Below, in pieces: positions 25,683 to 35,134 of a stretch of 64,000 nucleotides of DNA. The position numbers and the translations under genes are program-made. Origin of the DNA: Acidobacteriota bacterium (GTDB lineage: Bacteria > Acidobacteriota > Blastocatellia > UBA7656); the NCBI GenBank assembly GCA_040754075.1, contig JBFMDH010000037.1, positions 1 to 64,000 of the forward strand. Reading direction: 5' to 3'. The notes beneath the pieces were generated by a model. It saw only the letters and a list, made by a program, of their open reading frames with translations, had not been told where the DNA came from and made no database searches. Position 1 is the stretch's first letter; each line of letters begins with the position of its first letter.

Positions 25683-27737
25683 TCAATTGATTAATTTCGG
25701 TTCATCGGTGGGCGCGAATTCGCGGGTCTCTTCTTCGAGCGACCAGATTTCAAATAGTTCGCGGGAAACTTCCGTAATAAAGCGTGAAGGTTTTTGAATT
25801 ACCGTTTGTCTCGAATAATCGGTCACCACCAACGGATAGCAGACATAGAGTTCATCTTTGGCGCGGGTAATCGCCACATAAAAGAGCCGTCGTTCTTCCT
25901 CTTCCTGTTCGCCATCGCGCAAACTTCTAGCCGAAGGAAATTTGCCATCGGCTGCCCAAATCAAAAAGACAGCGCGCCATTCCAGCCCCTTCGCCTGATG
26001 AATCGAACTGAGAACCAGTTGTTCGTCTTCATCGCCACCCGCTACGACATCTTCGGCAATCGTGCCTTGCGGCGCGGCAAACCGTTCAGTATTAATCAGC
26101 GCAAGTTCGGATAAAAATTCTTCGGTGGTTTCAAAGCGCGCTGCAAAGTTCGCCAGTTGTCGCAAATCCTCTGCGCGCAAATCGGCGTTTTCATAACTGT
26201 TTTCGAGATGGGTTTCGTAACCCGATGACAAAATCAAAGCTATCTGCCGCGCCGGTTGATGCAAAAATTCGGGACTTAGGAGTTGTTCAACGAGTTTCAC
26301 GAACTCCGTCCAGCCTTCACGAAATCGCGGTTGCGCGTCGAAATCGGCGCGACGCACCAAAGCTAAAGGTTCCTCGGCGCTCGCCAGTCGTTCCCAGATG
26401 CGATTGGCGGTCGCGTTGCCGACCTGCGGAATCAATTTCAATACACGTTTCCAGGCAATCTCGTCACGCGGATTGACCAGCAACCGGAGATATGAAATCA
26501 CATCTTTGATATGCGCCTGTTCAAAAAAACGTACGCCTGAACGCACCACGTAAGGAATGCCGCGCCGCGTAAGTTCCAGTTGCAATTCGAGCGCGTGGTA
26601 GTGGCTGCGATAAAGCACGGCGATTTCATCAAGACCGACGCCTTCGTCGCGCAATTCAAGAATGCGGCTGGCGACAAACGCCGCCTGCTGGTCGAGGTCG
26701 TGCGTTGGAATGAGCGCAGGGGCTACGCCTGATGAATGACGAATCGAGCGCAAATTTTTTGGAAATTGTTTGCGATTGTTCTTTATCGAAGCATTGGCAA
26801 GCATGACGATTTCAGGACGCGAACGATAGTTGGCTTCGAGATGAAATTCCTGGGCGTCGGGATAGCGGTCTTTGAATTCATAAATGTTTTGAAAGTGCGC
26901 TCCGCGCCATCCAAAAATTGATTGGGCGTCATCTCCGACCACCGTCACATTGCGATGTTTGACAGCCAGCAAGTCAACGATTTCCGCCTGTATTTTATTG
27001 GTGTCCTGATATTCATCAACCAGTATGTACTCGAATTGTTCTGCCCAATAATCGCTTACTTCCCGGCATTCGATTAACAATTTTTTCCAATTCAGCAGCA
27101 GGTCGTCGTAATCCATCGCGTTGCGTTCGAGTTTGCGCGCCTGATAGAGCCGGTCAACCCGTTCGATTTGCGCGGCGAGCGGTTCAAATTGCGGATAGAG
27201 GCGCACGATGCAATCGCGAATCGGGGTATCCGTGTTGTTGGCAAAACTGATGATGCCCTGCACGACTTCGGCTTTGGGAAAACGCCGGGCTTTGGTGTCG
27301 ATGCCCGCTTCCTGAATCGCCGCGTCAACCATATCTACGGCGTCTTCGCTGTCGAGGATGGTGAAATTCGCCTGATAGTCGAGGGATTCAGCGTGGCGGC
27401 GCAGGATGCGATTGGCGATGGAATGAAACGTCCCGCCCCAGATTTTTCTTACATCGGCTTGCACCAAACCTTCGACGCGATGGAGCATTTCGCGCGCCGC
27501 TTTGTTGGTGAAGGTGACCAGCAGAATGCGCGAAGGGGCAATCCCCGATTCGATCAAACGGGCGACGCGATAGGTGACGGCGCGGGTTTTGCCGGAACCC
27601 GCGCCCGCGATGACGAGCAAGGGTCCCGCGCCCGCCGTGACGACGGCATATTGTTCTTCGTTGAGGTCAGCTTGGTAATTGACGAGATAGCGGCGCGGCA
27701 CCTCGCGTTTAATCACGTATCGCTTGGTCGGCTCCAT
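25683..27737 (-). CDS. UvrD/PcrA-type superfamily 1 DNA helicase
   Basis: A 684-residue 3'-5' DNA helicase of the UvrD/Rep/PcrA group. Seen: Q-motif region LNEEQYAVV, Walker A AGAGSGKT (Lys50), motif Ia TFTNKAAREM, Walker B VDEYQDTN (241-247), motif III GDDAQSIFGWRGA, motif IV EANYRS, motif V SIHQAKGLEWRAVF and motif VI FYVAITRAKDELYV. It is slightly shorter than typical UvrD/PcrA and lacks a long C-terminal tail. Likely roles are repair and removal of proteins from DNA. The window cannot tell whether it is the main PcrA or an accessory paralogue. Confidence 0.92.
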   Translation of the reverse strand: MEPTKRYVIKREVPRRYLVNYQADLNEEQYAVVTAGAGPLLVIAGAGSGKTRAVTYRVARLIESGIAPSRILLVTFTNKAAREMLHRVEGLVQADVRKIWGGTFHSIANRILRRHAESLDYQANFTILDSEDAVDMVDAAIQEAGIDTKARRFPKAEVVQGIISFANNTDTPIRDCIVRLYPQFEPLAAQIERVDRLYQARKLERNAMDYDDLLLNWKKLLIECREVSDYWAEQFEYILVDEYQDTNKIQAEIVDLLAVKHRNVTVVGDDAQSIFGWRGAHFQNIYEFKDRYPDAQEFHLEANYRSRPEIVMLANASIKNNRKQFPKNLRSIRHSSGVAPALIPTHDLDQQAAFVASRILELRDEGVGLDEIAVLYRSHYHALELQLELTRRGIPYVVRSGVRFFEQAHIKDVISYLRLLVNPRDEIAWKRVLKLIPQVGNATANRIWERLASAEEPLALVRRADFDAQPRFREGWTEFVKLVEQLLSPEFLHQPARQIALILSSGYETHLENSYENADLRAEDLRQLANFAARFETTEEFLSELALINTERFAAPQGTIAEDVVAGGDEDEQLVLSSIHQAKGLEWRAVFLIWAADGKFPSARSLRDGEQEEEERRLFYVAITRAKDELYVCYPLVVTDYSRQTVIQKPSRFITEVSRELFEIWSLEEETREFAPTDEPKLIN

Positions 27738-28364
27738 AACGCCAAGGATTATAAATCACCGGGTGGCATTTGGTCGCTTCGCGCACAGCAAGATTTATGG
27801 CAAATAATCAAAACACGAATTATGCGAATTTCCACAAGCATACCTTTTCAATCTCAGTCGTGTTGAAAAGAAATTTACAAACCCAAGCCAACACCCTTGT
27901 TTTTGAGTTTCTAACAGGTTAACTCGCTTGCCAGGATTTGGTCGTTAAGAGCATATCATTTTATTACCGCGAGTTATTAAAATCTTAATCTTTTTTGCCC
28001 CGATTAAATTTATCCTGGTTGACAGAGTATTATATCTTTCTATTAAGTGAAGAGTGTGCGTAATTCGCAAAACGAAAAGCCAGGATTTACTGGGCTTTTT
28101 GAGATTTTTAGCGGATGCGCAAAACTTTAAGCGTCACGAAATCGCTATCCGGCGCTAAAACCCCTATAAATAAAGGGCGGGAATTACGCGCACCCTTCAA
28201 TTAAGATCACTACGATTGCATACCTTGTTGATTTCATAGATTTCATCTTTCATTTTGTGTTGAGTTTTGCGAGCCGTGAAAAAGTTTTTGCTTCTACACG
28301 GCTCCAACACAAGAGGCATTGAGTGAGTGTCTTGGGTTAGTGAACTATCAAAACGTCCTGCATT
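27738..28364. other. AT-rich intergenic region with hairpins
   Basis: About 630 bases between two minus-strand genes, so it holds the helicase promoter and the end of the STN-like gene transcript. A terminator-like stem lies at 28075-28099 (AAAAGCC with GGCTTTT, followed by TTGAGATTTTT on the plus strand; A-rich on the other side). A second hairpin is GAGCCGTG...CACGGCTC (about 28270-28304). No gene was recognised. Confidence 0.45.
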
Positions 28365-29036
28365 CTATTCAACGACAAAATCAATGGAAAACTCGGTCTT
28401 CCCATCGCAGCGTCGTTCTTTATATTCCCATACTGCTCGTCCGTGAAGACCCGCAATCTTATTAAGAGCGTCACGCACTGAAATGTTTTCGTAGATCAAA
28501 GTATACTGCGGAGGGGTTGGATTGACCGGGCCTATCATAATTTTAAGACCCGGCTTTAAATTAAGCCTGGCAATTGCCTCTTTCACTTCCGGCAAGTTAA
28601 TTAGCGCATCTAAAATCGCGCCTATTGACCTCACCTTTTCAACCTTCAGTCTGTTTACTTGGACTTTCAGCAACGAAGGCTCATCCTTAGTAGTCAGAAG
28701 ATTAATCACTCCTTCATCAATCTGCCACCGATATTCCGGGTTTCCAAAGACGATTGCGTCTAAGGTTTCTCTTAATGTTGGTTGTGGCAGCCGAGTTACT
28801 TGCGGGTTTTGAGTATCAGCACAATCTAGGATTGTAATGATACCTCCAGGAACGCGTGCACTAGCTAAAGAAGTTAAAAAGGTCGAGCGAATTGTATGAT
28901 AATCAACATCATTAATTACCACTTGGTGATCAAGGACATCAGAAGTTGCTTTTTGTGCCTGACCATTTTGTCCTGAGAGCATCAGCATAAATATGCTCAC
29001 AAAAATATGTAACGCAAAAAAAATTGATTTTTTCAT
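28365..29036 (-). CDS. Secreted STN-like protein, second paralogue
   Basis: A 223-residue protein with a signal peptide (MKKSIFFALHIFVSIFMLML). It has two copies of a secretin/TonB short N-terminal-like pattern: LRETLDAIVFGNPEYRWQID then GVINLL, and later ISVRDALNKIAGLHGRAVWE. The same layout occurs in the paralogue at 30424-31104, and the two proteins align along their whole length. AGGAG precedes the ATG. Its upstream neighbour is the truncated copy of the Ig/IPT protein, so the pair mirrors the intact pair at 30.4-33.7 kb. Role unknown; STN-like folds usually sit in envelope complexes. Confidence 0.7.
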   Translation of the reverse strand: MKKSIFFALHIFVSIFMLMLSGQNGQAQKATSDVLDHQVVINDVDYHTIRSTFLTSLASARVPGGIITILDCADTQNPQVTRLPQPTLRETLDAIVFGNPEYRWQIDEGVINLLTTKDEPSLLKVQVNRLKVEKVRSIGAILDALINLPEVKEAIARLNLKPGLKIMIGPVNPTPPQYTLIYENISVRDALNKIAGLHGRAVWEYKERRCDGKTEFSIDFVVE

Positions 29037-29058
29037 TTTATCTCCTAAAGCAACGCGA

Positions 29059-30113
29059 CTACTGCACTGCTGTGGTTATTGAAATTGAATATTGCCCTAA
29101 GGATTTCTGACCTTGAAGTCGTTGCTTCGTTGTTAAATCAAAAGATTTGTTGTTAACTGTCACTTTAAATTTTTGCCTCCTATCAAAACCATCGCCATTA
29201 ATTGGGCAGCTACTACCAGTCCCGGCAAATCCCACTAAATCTGAAATTCTGCCATCTGCTCCTATTTGTGCAGATTTTTCAAAAACCGTAGTTTCGGTTT
29301 GATCAGACCACTCAGAGATAAATTCTGTCACTGACCCCTCCGTAGAAATCGCCTGCCCGTTCTGGTCAGCCAGTTGGTAAGTTGCGATTCTATACGCCCC
29401 ACATTTGTTTGGTTGATTATCAATCGTGCAAAGAGTTGGATCGCAAGTAATAAGTTCACCTTGACTTTCAATTGTAATTCGTGAAGGAATTTGAACGAAG
29501 AAATTTACATTATCCGTGCTTGATTGTGTCATTACAGTTACAATGACACGGCGGTTGCCGCCAGAAGCAGTATCAGCGATTGCGAAATCAGCAAAAATTG
29601 ATGTAGCGCCAGCAACCACCACACCACTAACTGTAACTCCTGTATTTGGACTCAAACTTACTGTGGCACCCTGTGCAAACCCTGTCCCTGTAATTTCCAA
29701 GCTGTAAGTGGAACCAACTACACCTTTCGTTACATCAATGCTAGAGACTGTTGGTTTAACTGCTACCGGGCAATTTTCCGATTCGGTGGCTTCGACCATG
29801 CCGCAATCCTCGGCGCTAATCGGCTCCGAATGGTAATAGGTGATCGACATGGTAATCGTCGTGCTCCCGACACTGACAAAGGTTACGCCGCCCGTCGCGT
29901 TGACCGTGGCTATCGCGGTGTTGTTGGAGACATACTGACAGGAGTTGGTCACATCGTAAGGTCCCAAATTATACAGCCCACAATATTGATCCCATTCCAT
30001 CACCGTCATCTGTTGAAAGCCACCGACGCCGCCTTCAAAGGGATTGGGGGTAACCTCAAAGCGTTGCGGTTCCTGACTGCAACAACTGATACAACTGAAA
30101 TTACTCGCGGTGT
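29059..30113 (-). pseudogene. 5'-truncated copy of the Ig/IPT secreted protein
   Basis: Homologous to the C-terminal 350 or so residues of the 867-residue protein at 31124-33727. The first methionine of the open frame (30009) is internal: residues upstream of it still match the paralogue to 30113, then homology stops and an in-frame TGA lies about 50 bases further. No signal peptide, ribosome-binding site or start is left. The frame holds an Ig-like Big_2-type segment (TAIATVNATGGVTFVSVGST) and an IPT/TIG-like segment (ITGTGFAQGATVSLSPNTG). The intact frame over 316 codons shows decay is recent, or that a fragment is still made. It is followed 22 bases later by its STN-like partner gene. Confidence 0.7.
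29747..30113. repeat. 367-bp near-identical block, copy 1
   Basis: Matches 31827-32193 with about six mismatches and no indels (counted by eye), while the coding sequence next to it (29059-29746 against 31124-31826) is much more divergent. Both copies are in the same orientation, about 2.08 kb apart. The sharp edges fit recent gene conversion or a secondary duplication. Confidence 0.85.
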
Positions 30114-30130
30114 GGGCGTGTGCAGGAGTT

Positions 30131-30226
30131 TGATGGTATGAAGCACAAGCATCTCCTCAGCAGTCTTTTTGCCCGCCAGTAGTTTGACGAACTTCGGGAC
30201 GAAAATGGCTGTGCTTCATACCATCA
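30131..30226. repeat. Perfect 17-bp inverted repeat
   Basis: TGATGGTATGAAGCACA (30131-30147) and TGTGCTTCATACCATCA (30210-30226) are exact reverse complements 62 bases apart. The pair begins 18 bases past the point where homology to the paralogue stops. Confidence 0.85.
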
Positions 30227-30278
30227 ATATTTTTATACCCTCTTGTAGTCAGGTATTTTAAAATCACTCTACTGATGC

Positions 30279-30401
30279 GAATCAAGAGTTGAAATCAGAT
30301 ATAAAAAATCAGTGCATTACAAACAACAACTGGGCAAAAGTCTTAAAGCTGAGTTGACAAGCCCTTTGTGTTCAACGATGGAAATTTTCAACTCTTGATT
30401 C
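30279..30401. repeat. Perfect 16-bp inverted repeat
   Basis: GAATCAAGAGTTGAAA (30279-30294) and TTTCAACTCTTGATTC (30386-30401) are exact reverse complements 91 bases apart, ending 22 bases from the stop of the STN-like gene. It may form a terminator-like fold for that gene or mark a small inserted element. Confidence 0.85.
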
Positions 30402-30423
30402 ACATTACTGATAAAGAATCGAA

Positions 30424-31104
30424 CTATTCAATAACAAAATTGACATTGTAAATTGTTTTGTCGTCGCAGCGTTGCTCCTTATATTCCCACGCCGCTCGAC
30501 CGTGAGCGCGCACAATCGCGTTTAACGCCTCACGCACTGTCACGTTCTCACATTCAAGAGAGTATTTCGGACGGCGTTCCGGATCCAATGGGATAGGTCC
30601 TACAATGAATTTCACTCCTGGAGTCAATTGAAGCTTGGCAATGGCTTCCTTCACTTCCGGCAACTCAAATAAATTACTTCGTATTGTTTCGATTGATCGG
30701 GCATCCTTTACCTTTAACTTGCTTATCCGCACGTTCAGCAAGGAAGGCTCATCTTGAACAGGCAAAAGATTAATGACCCCATCATTAATCTGCCAGCGGT
30801 ACTCGGGATTAGCATTCACAATTGTGTTCATCGCCTCTCGCAAGGTGCCGGAAGAAAGAGAGGTGTGCCGTATTGGGAGATTGTTGTCACAATGTAGAAT
30901 TGTGACAATCCCACCTGGAACGCGAGCGCTGAGCAGTGACTCCATAAAGGAAGCAAGGGTTGTTGAGTATTCACTCTGACTAGCTGTTACTGTCCGCTCA
31001 AGTACATCACTACTAGCATTTTGTGCTTGATTGGCTTGGAATGCACCTATTAACACAGGTACGCCCAATAAAATGAACAAACTCCATAAGCTTATTTTTT
31101 TCAT
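30424..31104 (-). CDS. Secreted STN-like protein, first paralogue
   Basis: A 226-residue exported protein starting at the ATG at 31104 (MKKISLWSLFILLGVPVLIG), chosen because GGAGGGTATA lies just upstream. Two short STN-like repeats (LREAMNTIVNANPEYRWQIN then GVINLL; VTVREALNAIVRAHGRAAWE) flank a central region with LPEVKEAIAKLQL. It starts 19 bases after the stop of the large Ig/IPT protein and is surely co-transcribed with it. The same gene order in the duplicated copy argues that the two proteins work together at the cell surface or in the periplasm. Confidence 0.72.
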   Translation of the reverse strand: MKKISLWSLFILLGVPVLIGAFQANQAQNASSDVLERTVTASQSEYSTTLASFMESLLSARVPGGIVTILHCDNNLPIRHTSLSSGTLREAMNTIVNANPEYRWQINDGVINLLPVQDEPSLLNVRISKLKVKDARSIETIRSNLFELPEVKEAIAKLQLTPGVKFIVGPIPLDPERRPKYSLECENVTVREALNAIVRAHGRAAWEYKEQRCDDKTIYNVNFVIE

Positions 31105-31123
31105 TATACCCTCCATAGTCGAA

Positions 31124-33727
31124 CTACGGTGTTGGAGTAGTTAGGGTAATAGTATATACCCCCGATGATTTTTGCATCTGTATCCGACGAACCGTCGACA
31201 AGGCATAGTCAATGCCATTTATATTCACCGAAAACATTTGGCGTAAATCAGCAGTAGCCCCATTACTCGGACAAGAAGAATCGTCAGTCGTCATTGCGAC
31301 TAAATCAGCAAATATGCCATTTCCATTAATGTTCTCCATTTTAGTTACAAAGGGGGAGTTATTAGCCCACTGAGTAACAGTCTCTGTCACAGTACCCTCT
31401 TCTTCAACCGTCTGAGCTGGATTACGTTGATCCCAGATTTGATATGTAAGTGTGCGGTAAGCTCCGCATTTATTAGGTTGACCATTAATTGTGCAATGGG
31501 TGGGGTCACAAGTAGTTATACTGGAAATTGAAGCTTCGGTCACTTTGGTGGGAATCTGAACAAAAAAATAAACATTCTCTGTACTTGATTGAGTACCCAC
31601 TGTCACAATGACTTTCCGATTTCCGCCGCTTGCATTTGCAGCGATAGTAAACGTAGCTGTTAATTTATTGGCGCTTTCTACAAATGCCGTCCCGCTAGAG
31701 ATTCCTGTTGTGTCAAAACCTACGGTAGCGCCTTGTGCGAATCCTGTACCCTCAATTGTAACATCATATGCTGCACCTCTCGGTTTTGCAGAAAGGTTTG
31801 GATTATCCGTAATATAAACTTTGGTTACTGTTGGTTTAACTGCTACCGGGCAATTTTCCGATTCGGTGGCTTCGACCATGCCGCAATCTTCGGCGCTAAT
31901 CGGCTCCGAATGGTAATAGGTGATCGACATGGTAATCGTCGTGCTCCCGACACTGACAAAGCTCACGCCGCCCGTCGCGTTGACCGTGGCTATCGCGGTG
32001 TTGTTGGAGACATACTGACAGGAGTTGGTCACATCGTAAGGTCCCAAATTATACAGCCCACAATATTGATCCCACTCCATTACCGTCATCTGTTGAAAGC
32101 CACCGACGCCGCCTTCAAAGGGATTGGGGGTAACCTCAAAGCGTTGCGGTTCTTGACTGCAACAACTGATACAACTGAAATTACTCGCGGTGTTCGTCGC
32201 CCGGTCAATTCGCGCCACCCGCCCAATCAACGCCTCGCCTTCGTGCGGATGCCAGAACAGTTGTCCTTTGCTCAAATCTTTCGGCAAACTTCGCCCTTGC
32301 ACATCCTTCATTTGCGTATCCCGCCACGCCTGCAAATCAAGCGTCACCGTCTGCCCCGCCGCCACCGGGATTAACTCCGGCGTAAACAGTCCGCCATCGT
32401 GAAAAATGATCACCAAGGCTTTCGTCGGTTTATCGGTGATGTTGGTCAGATACGCCACCGAACGAAACTCATCATCAATTTGGAACGGGTGATTACCGCC
32501 AAGTCCCGAATTCGCCTGGCGATTCACCAACGGCGCGTCCACCATCAAACCGCGCGCTTCATCTATGCTGCAAAGCGAGGCGATGAGCGAACCTGGATTG
32601 CCCGTGTATTCGATAGCAATGCCCGCGCCTTCGACCGCCGTATCACGCAAACCTGAAACGATGCGCGTCAAATCAATCGTCCGCACTTCATGCGGCGCAA
32701 GTCTAACCTTCGGCAACGGTCGCGATTCTGACTTTCCGTTTGCCGGATAGTTGATTTTCACGGTCGCGGTTTGCGCCGCATCCGAAGCGTTTTTCAAGGT
32801 AAGTTTCGGAGTAAAGAAAGCGTTATTCGGTAATGGCGACGTAGCAATCGGGCGTCCGATGAAAACGCCTGTGGCGTCAAGCGTAGAAACTTTTTCGGTT
32901 GCCGGGTCAATGAAATTTAAATTCGAGGCAAAGCGTCTGGCTTTGTTGGTCACCACGCCTGCGGCGATTAACGCCCCCGGCGCTCCGTTATGCGAAATTG
33001 ACAGTCCGCCACGTCCAATGCCTTTTGCTTCAATACGCAAATCCTTCAACAGTTTCTCAATATCCATCACCAGCGTTTGGCGCGAAGACAATGAAACAAC
33101 CATTGCGGGAATCACTGCGCCTTGCCATTCGACATTCAACATCGCATCCAGGCTTTGATTCGTGGTATTGCAAAGCATCACTTGCCCCTCGGTCTTTTCA
33201 TCAAGCGACCACCACAGGCTTTCCAATCTCGAAGACTGAAAATGCATAGGCGATTCCATATCGAAAGACATCCGGCGATTGGCATCCGCAACCGTCAATT
33301 GCGGAGCGATTGCCATACCATCCAAGTTGTTGAAATGCACTTCAAGACTGCCTTCCCGAAAGTGTTCCTTGTCGCTTGAGATGTCAACGAACTCACGCAA
33401 ACGAAGCGTGGCGCTATCGTGCGCCGGGATAGAAACGGCGGGCAACTTCTGCTCTTTGCCGTCAAGCGAGTAAAGCACCGGGCTTGCGCTCACGGTTTCA
33501 TTGGCTGAGTTATTCAAGGTCAACATCGAATCCCAATCACCCTTCAATGAGTAATAAGCGATTGCTGCAACGTGCTCCGGTAAAGTCGGCTGCGCCGCCT
33601 GAGTTTGAAAACTTTGGCGGGCTGCAAACAACAGAGCCGACGAGATGAGCAACAAAACCATTGCCCCAACTTTCAAATTTGCGCTTTTCAATTGCCTGAA
33701 AAGCCCGTGAACTTGTAATCTGTGCAT
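31124..33727 (-). CDS. Large secreted protein with Ig-like (Big_2) and IPT/TIG-like domains
   Basis: An 867-residue protein starting at the ATG at 33727 (MHRLQVHGLFRQ) with AAAGGAGT upstream, then one hydrophobic segment (about 20-35) acting as signal peptide or anchor. Residues about 50-560 form repeated beta-rich units without a name I can give (for example SLWWSLDEKTEGQVMLCNTT). A Cys-rich link (CISCCS) follows, then a Big_2-type Ig domain (TAIATVNATGGVSFVSVGST) and an IPT/TIG-like domain (IEGTGFAQGATVGFDTTG), and a Cys-containing C-terminal region. Extracytoplasmic; possible adhesion or carbohydrate binding is inferred. It is paired with the STN-like gene downstream. Confidence 0.75.
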   Translation of the reverse strand: MHRLQVHGLFRQLKSANLKVGAMVLLLISSALLFAARQSFQTQAAQPTLPEHVAAIAYYSLKGDWDSMLTLNNSANETVSASPVLYSLDGKEQKLPAVSIPAHDSATLRLREFVDISSDKEHFREGSLEVHFNNLDGMAIAPQLTVADANRRMSFDMESPMHFQSSRLESLWWSLDEKTEGQVMLCNTTNQSLDAMLNVEWQGAVIPAMVVSLSSRQTLVMDIEKLLKDLRIEAKGIGRGGLSISHNGAPGALIAAGVVTNKARRFASNLNFIDPATEKVSTLDATGVFIGRPIATSPLPNNAFFTPKLTLKNASDAAQTATVKINYPANGKSESRPLPKVRLAPHEVRTIDLTRIVSGLRDTAVEGAGIAIEYTGNPGSLIASLCSIDEARGLMVDAPLVNRQANSGLGGNHPFQIDDEFRSVAYLTNITDKPTKALVIIFHDGGLFTPELIPVAAGQTVTLDLQAWRDTQMKDVQGRSLPKDLSKGQLFWHPHEGEALIGRVARIDRATNTASNFSCISCCSQEPQRFEVTPNPFEGGVGGFQQMTVMEWDQYCGLYNLGPYDVTNSCQYVSNNTAIATVNATGGVSFVSVGSTTITMSITYYHSEPISAEDCGMVEATESENCPVAVKPTVTKVYITDNPNLSAKPRGAAYDVTIEGTGFAQGATVGFDTTGISSGTAFVESANKLTATFTIAANASGGNRKVIVTVGTQSSTENVYFFVQIPTKVTEASISSITTCDPTHCTINGQPNKCGAYRTLTYQIWDQRNPAQTVEEEGTVTETVTQWANNSPFVTKMENINGNGIFADLVAMTTDDSSCPSNGATADLRQMFSVNINGIDYALSTVRRIQMQKSSGVYTITLTTPTP
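31827..32193. repeat. 367-bp near-identical block, copy 2
   Basis: Partner of 29747-30113. It encodes the Ig-like (Big_2) segment and the Cys-rich link of the intact large protein. Confidence 0.85.
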
Positions 33728-34165
33728 GACACACTCCTTTCTTGGGTTTGTGTTGAGGGCAAGACAGACTTCGCCGTCCAAGCTTGGGACTGTCTTGCCT
33801 GTAATTTTTTAGATTGACGCTGAGCGCATACCGCAAAAGCCCTCTTTGTCCGAATTACTTTGCGAAAAATTTGCGAGGAAATTTATCGTTGCCTTTTAAA
33901 TAAAAGGATAGTTCGCAATATTTTGGTTAGAGATCACGGGACTCAAATCATAACGAATTCAACATCGCTTTATTGCCTGTACTCGTTCTGGTGAAGCGGG
34001 TTCAATTATATGCAAAAAAAAAAAAAAATGGGCAAGAAAATTTTCTGGAAAATTTTAGTACGGTTTTATTCGCAAGCGGAAAAGCAAAAATTTTGTCCAA
34101 TAAAAAAGGCGCGAGCGTGAGACTGGTCTCGCGCTCGCGCCAAAGGTCTGGTTTTTCGCAAAAAG
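33728..34165. other. Intergenic region with poly-A run and terminator
   Basis: About 440 bases between two minus-strand genes. It should contain the promoter of the Ig/IPT-STN unit. A run of about 15 A lies near 34013-34027, a likely slippage site. The strong terminator at 34101-34141 is listed separately. No gene was recognised. Confidence 0.5.
34101..34141 (-). terminator. Strong intrinsic terminator
   Basis: GGCGCGAGCGTGAGA (34108-34122) and TCTCGCGCTCGCGCC (34127-34141) pair at 14 of 15 positions around a CTGG loop. On the minus strand six T residues follow (34107-34102). It lies 24 bases past the stop codon of the exported-protein gene. Confidence 0.92.
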
Positions 34166-35134
34166 TTATTTCAAAAACTGGCTGATGAGTTCCATCGGGA
34201 AAGTGCCGTTGATTTTCACATCCGCATCAATGGTGGTGACGGTCAGGTTTTTCAAGGCGTCACCAAGCGGCGCGAGTTTCGGGTCATTGGAGGCGCTCAG
34301 GAAACCTTTGACCATGCCAACGAGTCCGGTCAACTGGTCTGCCATTGCTTTGGCGTGTTCGGCATTGTCGCTACGCAAGGTTGCATTGATGCCAACGCCA
34401 TTCGTCAGTTCAACGGCTCCGAAAACCAATTTCAGAGTGTCAAAATTCGGAAGCGGCAGGCTGTTATTCGCGAGTCCTTTGGCAGCATTCGCATCCATCT
34501 GCAAAGCGAAACTGATGGGCGCAGTCGGGTTTTGTGAAAGCGCGCCGGTGATTTCAGTATTCTTTGCCAGGCTCGGTCGTTCGCCGCCGCGCGCGTCAAT
34601 CGCTGCGCGCACGCCTGCCAGTGAACTGACGACTGTGGTGTTCGAGTCGAAGAAAACGAACGCCGTACTATTATTGATGTTGACAGCCGCTTTACCATTG
34701 GCGTCGGGCTTGCTGACTTCGGTTACTTTCTGAATGTCGAAGCCTTTGTATTTTTCGCTTTCAACTTTGACATTGGGTTTGTCGCGCAGTTGCGCAAGGA
34801 TGGTGTTTTGATTGAGCGTACCGCTGATGGCAATCGTCGGGTTACTTAAACCGGCGGCGGGAAATGAAATCGCTACGGCATTGAAATCGGAAATATTTAA
34901 ACCAATGTGGGCGATTTCGTTTTGCGCTTTATCAAGCAGGTTTTTCAATTTTTCCTGCGTAAACAGACTGCTGGTTACCACTTTTTGAACATCGATAACC
35001 ACTGCGCCTTTGCCATCGGGCAAGACATTCAGCAGATCAATTCCGGTCTGCGCGGCGGGTTTTGCCGCAAGACTGACGACAGCCACGCTGATGGCAATCA
35101 TCAAAGCCGTCGTCCAAATTGTAATTTTCTTCAT
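34166..35134 (-). CDS. Exported protein of unknown function
   Basis: A 322-residue protein with a clear signal peptide (MKKITIWTTALMIAISVAVV, cleavage probably near AAKPAA). The mature part is alternating beta/alpha with few charged clusters and no cysteine. Repeated elements such as LLNVLPDGKGAVVIDVQKV, FDIQKVTEV and STAFVFFDSNTTVVSSLAGV suggest two related lobes. AGAGGAG precedes the ATG. Family not recognised by name; it looks like a periplasmic or outer-membrane-associated protein. Confidence 0.72.
   Translation of the reverse strand: MKKITIWTTALMIAISVAVVSLAAKPAAQTGIDLLNVLPDGKGAVVIDVQKVVTSSLFTQEKLKNLLDKAQNEIAHIGLNISDFNAVAISFPAAGLSNPTIAISGTLNQNTILAQLRDKPNVKVESEKYKGFDIQKVTEVSKPDANGKAAVNINNSTAFVFFDSNTTVVSSLAGVRAAIDARGGERPSLAKNTEITGALSQNPTAPISFALQMDANAAKGLANNSLPLPNFDTLKLVFGAVELTNGVGINATLRSDNAEHAKAMADQLTGLVGMVKGFLSASNDPKLAPLGDALKNLTVTTIDADVKINGTFPMELISQFLK

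Larger units (their letters stand above)
30114..30423. other. Duplication junction with two perfect inverted repeats
   Basis: This 310-base segment separates the truncated copy from the intact STN-like gene. It contains two inverted-repeat pairs, listed separately. No gene was recognised. The first 50 bases are still open in the frame of the truncated copy. Confidence 0.6.
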
